The position numbers and the translations under genes were made by a program. A DNA stretch of 64,000 nt from Janibacter sp. HTCC2649 (GTDB lineage: Bacteria > Actinomycetota > Actinomycetes > Actinomycetales > Dermatophilaceae), in assembly GCF_000152705.1 (NCBI RefSeq), contig NZ_CH672413.1, positions 3,627,046-3,691,045 on the forward strand, in the 5' to 3' direction. The notes beneath the pieces were generated by a model that ran no database searches, was not told the DNA's origin, and saw only the letters and a program-made list of their open reading frames with translations. This document shows, one piece after another, positions 17,528-24,876 of the stretch. How positions within the stretch are numbered: the first letter of the stretch is position 1; each line of letters opens with the position of its first letter.

Positions 17528-18361
17528 TCACGGACTCGGATATGAGCTCAGGACCTCGTGCCAGCTGTGAGGCTCCCGACCGAGGAGGTCGCGCAGGGTG
17601 CGCGAGTCGCCAACGAGTCCACCGCGGTCGTAGCTGCGGAACATTGCGACCAGGTCATCGCGGGCCTGATCCGTCAGGTCTTGGCCGGGCCCCGAGATCC
17701 ACTCGTCGAGTGGCACGGCGACCGCGTCGACGGGGTGCCCGAGAACGTCCGCGGCGACCTGCGCCATCTCGCGCACGGACAGCTGCTCGCCACCGACGAG
17801 GTCATACGAGGCGCCGGCGTGCTCGTCTTCGGTCAGCACTCGCGCAGCCACTTGGGCGACGTCGTCGAGGTCGACGTTGGTGAAGGGTGCGTCCAACGAG
17901 TACGGCACCTCGATCCTTCCGTGCAGCGCCGGCCGATCAAGGTTCTGCAGGTATGCCGTGGGGCGCAGGACCGTGGCCGTCTCCAGTCGTGCGCGGATGG
18001 CCCTCTCGGCCTCTCCCTTGCGCAGGTGGTGGGGCATCGAGGCGTCGTCGGGATGAAGCACCGAGTGGTAGACAAAGCGCGAAACCCCCTGTCGCAGGGC
18101 GGAATCGGCAACACGGGTCGCCATCAACACCTCATCGGGGTGCATGTTCGGCGCCAGGTGATAGACCGCCGTGACGCCTGACACGGCGGCCTCAATGCCC
18201 ACCCCGGTCGCGAGGTCGATTGGAACGGGATGAACCAGGTCATCGGCGTGGATGCGGGAGCGCCGACCCTGATGGATGGCCGCTCGCACACCGACACCGC
18301 GCTTCACGAGCGCGCGCGTCACAGCGCGGCCGGTCTTCCCGGCCGCGCCAATGACGAGCAC
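17528..18361 (-). CDS. NmrA-like NAD(P)-binding oxidoreductase
   Basis: 277 residues from a GTG at 18361. The Rossmann motif is at the very N-terminus (LVIGAAGKTGRAVTRALVKRGVGVRAAI), followed by VTAVYHLAPNMHPDEV, RFVYHSVLHPDDASMPHH and a substrate domain typical of NmrA/SDR-a5 proteins. It lacks the classical YxxxK pair of short-chain reductases, so it may bind NADP as a sensor or reduce a small carbonyl. It follows the HyuB gene by 15 bp in the same direction. Function unknown. Confidence 0.78.
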   Translation of the reverse strand: MLVIGAAGKTGRAVTRALVKRGVGVRAAIHQGRRSRIHADDLVHPVPIDLATGVGIEAAVSGVTAVYHLAPNMHPDEVLMATRVADSALRQGVSRFVYHSVLHPDDASMPHHLRKGEAERAIRARLETATVLRPTAYLQNLDRPALHGRIEVPYSLDAPFTNVDLDDVAQVAARVLTEDEHAGASYDLVGGEQLSVREMAQVAADVLGHPVDAVAVPLDEWISGPGQDLTDQARDDLVAMFRSYDRGGLVGDSRTLRDLLGREPHSWHEVLSSYPSP

Positions 18362-18376
18362 CTGGTTCAGGTCAAC

Positions 18377-20347
18377 TCACATCCAGTCGTACTCGCTGGA
18401 CGTCGCGCCGCCGGCCAGCTGCGCGTAGCCCGGCCCACGGTCGAAGAACGGCTCGACGCCGCGCTCGTCGCGCAGCTGGGCACGCAGGGCCTCGCTCGCC
18501 TCGATGTCGACGCTCACGTTGTCCTTGTCGCCAGAGGCCACGACGCCGTATGCCGTCCGCGCACCTTCCGGCGACACCTTGCCCCACACGAGGTCGCGTT
18601 CGACCTCGTCGAGGGGACGCTCGAGCGGATCGCCCCAGCCGCCACCTCCCGTGGTGCGGATGCGGACGACCTGGCCGGCCTTGATCGGCTCGGCGTCGGC
18701 GAGCGCATCGACCTCGCGCTCGTCTGGGCCACCGGGATCGATGACGACACTGAACGGCATACCCGCCTTGCCGCCCTTGACTCCCCAGCAGGCGAGGATC
18801 GAGCGGTCGGCGATCGACATGAAGTGCCCGTCGCGGAGCATCCGGATGTGCTTCTCGTAGCCAAGACCGCCCCGATAGCGGCCAGCGCCACCGGAATCCA
18901 CCGCGAGGCCCAGACGCTCGACGATGAAGGGGAAGCGTGACTCGGTGAACTCGCTGGGCAGGTTGCGGGAGTCGGGGACCACGTGGATGGTGTCCTCCCC
19001 GTCCGCGTAGTAACGCCCACCCGAGCCGCCACCGAGGACCTCGCGCATGAGGTAGTCGTTGCCGTCACGGTCCTTGCCGTAGACGCCGGTGTAGCGGATC
19101 GTCTCCTGGTCGGCCGGCATCTGCCCGTCGACCGCCTTGGCGACGACCCCGGCGAGGACGCCGAGCAGGCGCAGGATGACGAAGGTGCGGGCGTTGGTCG
19201 GCGCCGGATAGATCGGCGTGAGCAACGTGCCCTTCTCCGGGAAGCGCATCTCGATGAGGGGCACGATGCCCTCGTTGACGTCGAGCTCGGCCATCCGCTC
19301 GGGGGTGTCGGCGAGGTTGCGCAGGATGGGTGCGAGCCACTTCTTGAGGAAGTTGCCGCCGACGTAGTCGCCGCAGTGGTTGATCGGACCCTTGGCCTGG
19401 GGCGCCGTGCCGGTGAAGTCGACGATGAGGCGGGCGCCGCCCTTGAAGTTGGTCTCGGGGTCGGCTGGCGCGTCATCGACCTTGGTGAGGGTGATCCGCT
19501 GCGTGTGCAGTTGCGGCTCATCGACGCCGTCGTGCTCGGCGTAGTCCTCCCAGACGTAGGTGCCCTCGGGGATCTTGCTGAGGATCTCGCGGCGGTAGGT
19601 CTCGGTGGTGCTGTCCAGGATGGCGTCGAAGGCCGTCTCGATGTCGTCGCGGCCGTAGCGGGCGAAGAGATCCGACAGGCGGCGCGCACCCATGAGGCAC
19701 GCGGAGCACTCGGCGTCGAGGTCGGCCGCGAGGCTGTCGGGCATGCGCGAGTTGCGGGTCATGATGCGCAGGGCGGCCTTGTTGGGAACGCCCCTGTCCC
19801 ACAGCTTGATCGGCGGGACGGACAGGCCTTCCTCGAAGACCGACTGCGCACCGCTGGGCATGGACCCGGGGCAAGCACCGCCGATGTCGTCGTGGTGACC
19901 GAAGGCCTGGACGAACGCGACGACCGTGCCCTCGTGGAAGACCGGAACGGTGACGCAGAGGTCCGGCAGGTGGCCGATGCCGCCCTCGGACTCGTAGACG
20001 TCGTTGTGGAAGAAGACGTCACCCTCGTGCATCTCGTCGAGCGGGAAGTCGCGCACGATCGGGTGCACCAGCGCCGAATAGGAGCGGCCGGTGAGCTTGC
20101 GCAGCTGGCGGTCGTGGATGCCCGCACGGAAGTCGTGGGCGTCGCGGATCATGGGGCTGCGGCTGGTGCGCGCGATGGCAGTCTCGACCTCCATCTCGAC
20201 GCTGGCCAGGGTGCCCTGGACGATCTCGACGAGGATCGGGTCCACGGTGCTGCCGGGCGAGGTGAGGCGCTTCCCGTGCTCGTATGCCGTGGGGAGACCA
20301 GCCGGGTTCACCGGGGCTGTCGTTGGGGTCACAGCGGTGGTGCTCAC
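18377..20347 (-). CDS. Hydantoinase/oxoprolinase family protein, HyuB-type subunit
   Basis: 656 residues from a GTG overlapping the HyuA stop (GTGA). Diagnostic segments include VDPILVEIVQGTLASVEMEVETAIARTSRSPMIRDAHDFRAGI, GDVFFHNDVYESEGGIGHLPD, GHHDDIGGACPGSMPSGAQSVFEEGL, SGGAGRYRGGLGYEKHIRM and the C-terminal TTGGGGWGDPLERP. HyuA/HyuB pairs are ATP-dependent and open cyclic amides (5-oxoproline, N-methylhydantoin, caprolactam) or carboxylate ketones. The substrate here is unknown; the surrounding nitrogen-heterocycle genes suggest a hydantoin-like ring. Confidence 0.9.
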   Translation of the reverse strand: MSTTAVTPTTAPVNPAGLPTAYEHGKRLTSPGSTVDPILVEIVQGTLASVEMEVETAIARTSRSPMIRDAHDFRAGIHDRQLRKLTGRSYSALVHPIVRDFPLDEMHEGDVFFHNDVYESEGGIGHLPDLCVTVPVFHEGTVVAFVQAFGHHDDIGGACPGSMPSGAQSVFEEGLSVPPIKLWDRGVPNKAALRIMTRNSRMPDSLAADLDAECSACLMGARRLSDLFARYGRDDIETAFDAILDSTTETYRREILSKIPEGTYVWEDYAEHDGVDEPQLHTQRITLTKVDDAPADPETNFKGGARLIVDFTGTAPQAKGPINHCGDYVGGNFLKKWLAPILRNLADTPERMAELDVNEGIVPLIEMRFPEKGTLLTPIYPAPTNARTFVILRLLGVLAGVVAKAVDGQMPADQETIRYTGVYGKDRDGNDYLMREVLGGGSGGRYYADGEDTIHVVPDSRNLPSEFTESRFPFIVERLGLAVDSGGAGRYRGGLGYEKHIRMLRDGHFMSIADRSILACWGVKGGKAGMPFSVVIDPGGPDEREVDALADAEPIKAGQVVRIRTTGGGGWGDPLERPLDEVERDLVWGKVSPEGARTAYGVVASGDKDNVSVDIEASEALRAQLRDERGVEPFFDRGPGYAQLAGGATSSEYDWM

Positions 20348-22449
20348 TTGTCCTCCTTGGTGATGACGAGGTTGCCGAAGGTGTCGACCTTGACGACGAA
20401 GCCGGGGTGGACCGGGACGGTCGAGCCGAACTCCTCGATGATGGCGGGGCCGGTCACGACGTCTCCGGCACGCAGGTCTGGTCGCCACCAGACCCCGGTG
20501 TCGACGTAGCCGTGGTCGGCGTCGAAGCACACCTGACGGGTCGAGCGACGGGCTCGCTCCTCGACGGATCCGGATTCGCCCTCGGCAGAGGCGATTTCAA
20601 GTAGTTCCGGGCGCGTGATGGGACCGACGCCGGTGACGCGCAGGTTGACCCACTCGACCTGCTGGGTGGGGTCGCCACGGAAGTCGTATCCGTAGAGCTG
20701 GGTGTGGGCGTCGTGGAACGCTTCGGCGACCTTCGCGGCATACGCCTCGTCAACGGCCTCGTCAGCGGGCGCCAGGACACGCACCTCGTAGGCCTGGCCG
20801 AAGTAGCGCAGGTCGACGGTGCGGGTGAACTGGTGCTCCGAGGAGGCGAACCCCTCTTTGGCGAGGGCAGCTGCGGCACGCTCCGTGAGGGACGTGAACG
20901 TCTTCTCGATCGCGGCGTGGTCGAGCGCAGCCTGCTTGGCGACCTGCGTCTGGACGTAGTCGTTCTTCACGTCGACGGTGAGCAGGCCGAAGGCGCTGAC
21001 ATTGCCCGGGTTCTGCGGGACGACGACGCCGGCGAGGTCAAGGATGTCGACGAGGAGGCAGGCGAGGAGCGAACCAGATCCGCCGAACGTCGTGAGCATG
21101 AAGTCGCGGACGTCGAGGCCGCGCTTGACGCTCACCTGGCGCAGGGCGTTGGCCTGGTTCCAGGCCGAGATCTCGAGAATGCCTGTGGCACACCGCTCGT
21201 AGTCGAGTCCGAGCTGCTTGGCCAGGGCCTCGATGCCGGTCCGTGCGGCGTCCACGTCGAGCGGGATCTCACCACCGAGCAGGTGCGGAGGGATGCGCCC
21301 CAGCGTGACGTGGGCGTCGGTGATCGTGGGGTTGAGGCCGCCCTTGCCGTAGCAGAGCGGGCCAGGGTCGGCGCCGGCCGAGTGCGGCCCGACCTTGAGG
21401 GCGCCCTCGGGGGAGACCCAGGCGATGGAGCCACCGCCAGCACCGACGGTGACGACGTCGATCATCGGGATCTTGCTCGGGTAGGCGCCGACCGAGCCCT
21501 CCGTGGTGAGTGTGGGTTCGCCGTCCAGCACGACGGACACGTCGGTCGAGGTGCCGCCGCCGTCACACGTGAGGATCTTGTCGAAGCCGGCCTTCTGCGC
21601 GATGAGGGCGGCGCCGAGTGCACCGGCCGCGGGGCCGGACATCGTCGTCGTGATCGGCTGGTGCACGACCTCGTCCGCGGAGAGGACGCCACCGTTGGAC
21701 TTCATGATGTAGAAGGGGATCTCGCGTCCCGAGCCACTGGTGAAGCCCTCGAGCCGGCTGTGGATGTTGGTGACGTAGCGGCTGACGTTGGGCTTCACGG
21801 CCGCGTCGACGAGGGTCGTCATCGAGCGCTCGTACTCGCGGTACTCGCGCAGCACCTCGCTCGAGATCGACACGATGGCCTCGGGGTGCTCGGCGCGCAG
21901 GATCTCTCGCATCCGCAGCTCGTGGCCGTCGGCGGCATACGAGTGCAGGAAGCAGACGCCGATCGTCGTGATGCCGCGCTCCTTGAACCAGCGGGCCGCA
22001 GCGACGGCGCTCTCCTCGTCGAAGGGGCGAATCTCGTTGCCCTCGAAGTCCATTCGCCCACCGACGGTGCGGACGTGGTCGGCGGCGACGATGCGCGGCG
22101 GCTTCACCCAGAAGTAGGAGTTGCCGTAACCATCGGGGACGGCCTGACGGGCGATCTCGAGCATGAACTCGTAACCCTCGGTCGTGATGAACCCGAGCTG
22201 CTCGACCTTGCCCTCGAGGAGCTTGTTGGTCGCGACGGTCGTCCCGTGACAGACGGCGGTGATGTCGTCGCCGCTCGCCTCCATGAGGCCGAGGACCTTC
22301 TCGATGCCGTTGATGAAACCGTCCGCAGGATTGCTGGGCGTACTCGGCGTCTTGGTCGTGACGAGCTCTCCCGAGTCCTCGTCGAACGCCACCACGTCCG
22401 TGAACGTGCCGCCGGTGTCGATGCCGATTCTGATCCGTCGTTGCGCCAT
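20344..22449 (-). CDS. Hydantoinase/oxoprolinase family protein, HyuA-type subunit
   Basis: 701 residues from ATG at 22449; a longer frame adds 17 residues without homology. The actin-like ATPase core shows RIGIDTGGTFTDVV, CHGTTVATNKLLEG, a linker, TCDGGGTSTDVSVVLDG and GAGGGSIAWVSPEGALKVGPHSAGADPGPLCYGKGG. The C-terminal domain carries MLTTFGGSGSLLACLLVDILDLAGVVVPQNPG. It should supply phosphoryl activation for HyuB. The pair starts after a gap holding a TTGACA at the reverse strand and a GTATGCCG copy (22456). Confidence 0.92.
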   Translation of the reverse strand: MAQRRIRIGIDTGGTFTDVVAFDEDSGELVTTKTPSTPSNPADGFINGIEKVLGLMEASGDDITAVCHGTTVATNKLLEGKVEQLGFITTEGYEFMLEIARQAVPDGYGNSYFWVKPPRIVAADHVRTVGGRMDFEGNEIRPFDEESAVAAARWFKERGITTIGVCFLHSYAADGHELRMREILRAEHPEAIVSISSEVLREYREYERSMTTLVDAAVKPNVSRYVTNIHSRLEGFTSGSGREIPFYIMKSNGGVLSADEVVHQPITTTMSGPAAGALGAALIAQKAGFDKILTCDGGGTSTDVSVVLDGEPTLTTEGSVGAYPSKIPMIDVVTVGAGGGSIAWVSPEGALKVGPHSAGADPGPLCYGKGGLNPTITDAHVTLGRIPPHLLGGEIPLDVDAARTGIEALAKQLGLDYERCATGILEISAWNQANALRQVSVKRGLDVRDFMLTTFGGSGSLLACLLVDILDLAGVVVPQNPGNVSAFGLLTVDVKNDYVQTQVAKQAALDHAAIEKTFTSLTERAAAALAKEGFASSEHQFTRTVDLRYFGQAYEVRVLAPADEAVDEAYAAKVAEAFHDAHTQLYGYDFRGDPTQQVEWVNLRVTGVGPITRPELLEIASAEGESGSVEERARRSTRQVCFDADHGYVDTGVWWRPDLRAGDVVTGPAIIEEFGSTVPVHPGFVVKVDTFGNLVITKEDK

Positions 22450-22553
22450 GCAGAGATTCAATCGGGTATGCCGTCCGCTCACTTTGTCAATGAGTGCCAA
22501 CGGATCGCCGTGGTCGCCTCACAACCCGCCAACCCCGTCGTCAGGATGGTGAC

Positions 22554-22940
22554 TCAGGCGCGGGCGTCGATAGTCAGCTCAGGCTCGGCGGACAGCAGAA
22601 CTCGATCAGAGGTGAGGAGGCGCATGCCCTCGATGCGGGCCTGGGCGAGCAGCATCCGATCGAATGGATCGTGACGCACCAGCGAAGGGAAGCTCACGAT
22701 GCCCTCAGCCTGTGATCCGTTGAGGGGCAGTTCTCGCAAGCCAGCAGCGCCAGCGGCGTCGCTCACGGGTCCCATCAGGTCCAGTTTTCCCAGCATCTTC
22801 TTGATGGTGAGTTCCACGACGCTCACAGGCGAGAAGTAGGCAGGAACGCCGGGGCCGCCAAGCGCGTGCCGGGCCATGGGCCCCAAGCGACTTCCTCCAG
22901 TCACCAGCCAGAGCAGGGCGTTGGAATCGAGCAGGATCAT
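22554..22940 (-). CDS. PIN-domain ribonuclease toxin (VapC family)
   Basis: 128 residues. Acidic metal ligands are present: Asp5 (MILLDSNALLW), Glu43 (SVVELTIKK), and Asp91/Asp94 in RHDPFDRMLLAQA; LLTSDRVL supplies the last site. Full length for a VapC RNase. Its ATG overlaps the stop of the antitoxin by four bases, the classical arrangement for a type II module. Confidence 0.92.
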   Translation of the reverse strand: MILLDSNALLWLVTGGSRLGPMARHALGGPGVPAYFSPVSVVELTIKKMLGKLDLMGPVSDAAGAAGLRELPLNGSQAEGIVSFPSLVRHDPFDRMLLAQARIEGMRLLTSDRVLLSAEPELTIDARA

Positions 22941-23185
22941 TTGTCCCAGTCCTTGCCGTAGAACATCTCCTGGATGTCGGGGTCGATTCCTTCAAGAACG
23001 TCGTCGTCGTACTCGACACCGATCCACCCCTCGACACCGAAGATGATCTTGGGCTCCTCGTGCACGACCAGGTCGACAACGGGCTTGCCTGCGCGCGCAA
23101 TCGTCACCTGCTCGCCGGCGAGCACCTTCTCGATGAGCTTGGACAACTGGGACTTCGCCTCGTGGACGTTGACCTGCGTGGGCAT
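22937..23185 (-). CDS. Phd/YefM-type antitoxin
   Basis: 82 residues beginning MPTQVNVHEAKSQLSKLIEKVLAGEQVTIARAGKPVVDLV, the dimeric DNA-binding half of Phd/YefM antitoxins, followed by an acidic C-terminal tail (EYDDDVLEGIDPDIQEM) that should thread into the PIN toxin. GGTGAG precedes the ATG. The promoter region carries a near-perfect palindrome that is likely its operator. Confidence 0.92.
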   Translation of the reverse strand: MPTQVNVHEAKSQLSKLIEKVLAGEQVTIARAGKPVVDLVVHEEPKIIFGVEGWIGVEYDDDVLEGIDPDIQEMFYGKDWDK

Positions 23186-23200
23186 GCCCTCACCATAACG

Positions 23201-23224
23201 GACTTAGCCAGACTTGGCTAAGTC
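23201..23224. promoter_or_regulatory. Palindromic operator of the Phd-VapC module
   Basis: GACTTAGCCA (23201-23210) and TGGCTAAGTC (23215-23224) are perfect 10-bp inverted arms around GACT, 16 bp upstream of the antitoxin start and overlapping the expected promoter. This fits antitoxin autoregulation. Confidence 0.75.
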
Positions 23225-23234
23225 TGGGCACCTC

Positions 23235-23292
23235 TCCCGCAACGTCTGCGTGATGGGTGGCTAGAACCGCCACATGCGCAGACGCAACGGGA
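23235..23292. terminator. Hairpin element downstream of the nitrilase gene (family B)
   Basis: CGTCTGCG (23243-23250) pairs with CGCAGACG (23277-23284), flanked by TCCCG/CGGGA and containing an inner GGTGG/CCGCC stem. It lies between the nitrilase stop and the toxin-antitoxin promoter. A related element occurs at 38541-38597. Confidence 0.6.
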
Positions 23293-23308
23293 AAGGGGGG
23301 CCGTGGGG

Positions 23309-24241
23309 TCAGTCGCCTTCGGGCTTGTGGTCGGGGCGCGGGGCGCCGTGGGGGAAGGCCGTCCTGGCGGGGGACTCGAGCTCTTCGCGGTGGTTACGGA
23401 TGAGGTCGAGGTTGCGGTCGCGCAGGTGGTCGAAGCCCTGGCTGATGTTGGACCCGGGGGTGAGCGACGACAGTGCCGTGGCCGGGTCGAGGCGGGCCGA
23501 CACCCAGCCCTCGTGCGATGCCGCCTTGGCGACGATCGTCGCGTTGGGCGTGACGATGTGGCTGTTGCCGAAGTAGATGACGCCGGCCGGGTCGATGCCC
23601 GTCGCGTTGGCGCCGATGACGAACACGTGGTTGTCATAGGCGCGGGCGCGGGAGGTGAGCTCCCAGATGTCGGCCGAGCGCAGCAGCGCCGACGGGCGGC
23701 AGATGATCTCGGCACCCTGGACCGCTTGGATGCGCGACAGCTCGGGGTAGTCGCCGTCGAAGCAGATGATCATGCCGATGCGTCCAATGGCGGTGTCGCA
23801 CACCGTGACCGTGTCACCGGGGGTGACCCAGCCGCCGCCGGAGACGGCTTCGGTGCAGAAGGGGTGCGTCTTGCGATAGACGCCGAGCAGCTCACCGTCG
23901 GAGTTGATGAGGACGGAGGCGTTGTAGACGATGCCGCGTTCGGGTCCGCGCTCGTAGGTGCCGACGCACAGGACGATGCCGAGTTCACGGGCCACGGCCT
24001 GGAACGGTGCGGTCATGGGTCCGGGCAGCTCGCTGACGAGGTCCCAGAGGTTCTCCACGGGGCAGTCGGGCGTGAAACCGGTCGTTGCGGACTCGGGCAG
24101 CACGACGAGTTCGGCGCCGGTCTCGGCGACGCAGCGCCGGACGAAGTCGATGCAACGGGCGATGTTGGCCTCGACAACCTGCGGCGTCAGGGATCCCCGA
24201 ACGGGTGCGACCTGGATGGCGGCGGCAGTGAGAGCACGCAT
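23309..24241 (-). CDS. Carbon-nitrogen hydrolase (nitrilase superfamily)
   Basis: 310 residues with the full catalytic triad: Glu50 (VVLPESATTGF), Lys124 (GVYRKTHPF) and Cys160 (GMIICFDGDYPE). The architecture fits amidases and N-carbamoyl-amide hydrolases of the superfamily rather than true nitrilases. The start overlaps the coxG-like stop (TGATG), putting it at the end of the permease-molybdenum hydroxylase operon. A role as ureidomalonate or malonamate amidohydrolase, or as beta-ureidopropionase, would suit the context; none can be proven from sequence. Confidence 0.88.
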   Translation of the reverse strand: MRALTAAAIQVAPVRGSLTPQVVEANIARCIDFVRRCVAETGAELVVLPESATTGFTPDCPVENLWDLVSELPGPMTAPFQAVARELGIVLCVGTYERGPERGIVYNASVLINSDGELLGVYRKTHPFCTEAVSGGGWVTPGDTVTVCDTAIGRIGMIICFDGDYPELSRIQAVQGAEIICRPSALLRSADIWELTSRARAYDNHVFVIGANATGIDPAGVIYFGNSHIVTPNATIVAKAASHEGWVSARLDPATALSSLTPGSNISQGFDHLRDRNLDLIRNHREELESPARTAFPHGAPRPDHKPEGD

Positions 24242-24876
24242 CAGCGACCTCCGATGAGCCAGCCGACGATGACGCCGGCGAGAGCGACACCCGCTCCGAA
24301 CAAGGCGCCCGGGACAAAGCCGGCTCGACCACCAGCGGCGGGTGTCCCCACAGGGAGCGATCGAGCGCCGCTGTCGACCTGCCCGGCATTCACGCCGGCG
24401 ACGACAGCGCTGCCCTTGGCCTTCTTCTCCTTGCGGACACCGGCGATGTCGTCGTCCAGCGCCTTGAACATCTGACCGGCCATCTTGCGGGCGACACCGG
24501 CGAGCATGCGCTGACCGACACCGCCGATGGGTCCGCCGACGAGGGCATCGGCCTCATACGTGATGGTCGTTCCGCCACCCTCGGCCGGCACCAGGGTCAC
24601 GTCGACCGTGGTGGAGATCGTGCCGGGAGCACCGGCGCCGTCGGCCTTCATCGTGAACCGGTCGGGCTCATTGATGTCGGAGATGGCGACCTCGCCGTCA
24701 TAGGAACCCTTGATCGCCGCGACACCGGCCATGACCGTCATCGCGTAGCGGCCGGGGGAGAGCTCACGCAGGCTCTCGCAGCCCGGGATGCTGCGCTCCA
24801 GAGCGGCGGGGTCGTGGACGGCCTGCCACACCTGCTCGGGGGAGGCCGCCATCGTCGCGGTGCCGGAAATCTTCAT
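24241..24876 (-). CDS. CoxG-like SRPBCC protein with C-terminal membrane helix
   Basis: 211 residues from ATG at 24876. The SRPBCC domain (MKISGTATMAASPEQVWQAVHDPAALERSIPGCESLREL) is typical of CoxG, followed by a linker and a hydrophobic C-terminal helix (FVPGALFGAGVALAGVIVGWLI). CoxG proteins help recruit or mature CO dehydrogenase-type molybdenum hydroxylases at the membrane. It overlaps the large-subunit gene by four bases, so it should serve that enzyme. Confidence 0.88.
   Translation of the reverse strand: MKISGTATMAASPEQVWQAVHDPAALERSIPGCESLRELSPGRYAMTVMAGVAAIKGSYDGEVAISDINEPDRFTMKADGAGAPGTISTTVDVTLVPAEGGGTTITYEADALVGGPIGGVGQRMLAGVARKMAGQMFKALDDDIAGVRKEKKAKGSAVVAGVNAGQVDSGARSLPVGTPAAGGRAGFVPGALFGAGVALAGVIVGWLIGGR

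Noticed and set aside
18983-22674. Forward-strand open frames of 500-650 codons opposite hyuA and hyuB
   Set aside because: Antisense shadows in high-GC DNA; the reverse frames carry full family motifs and coupled starts.
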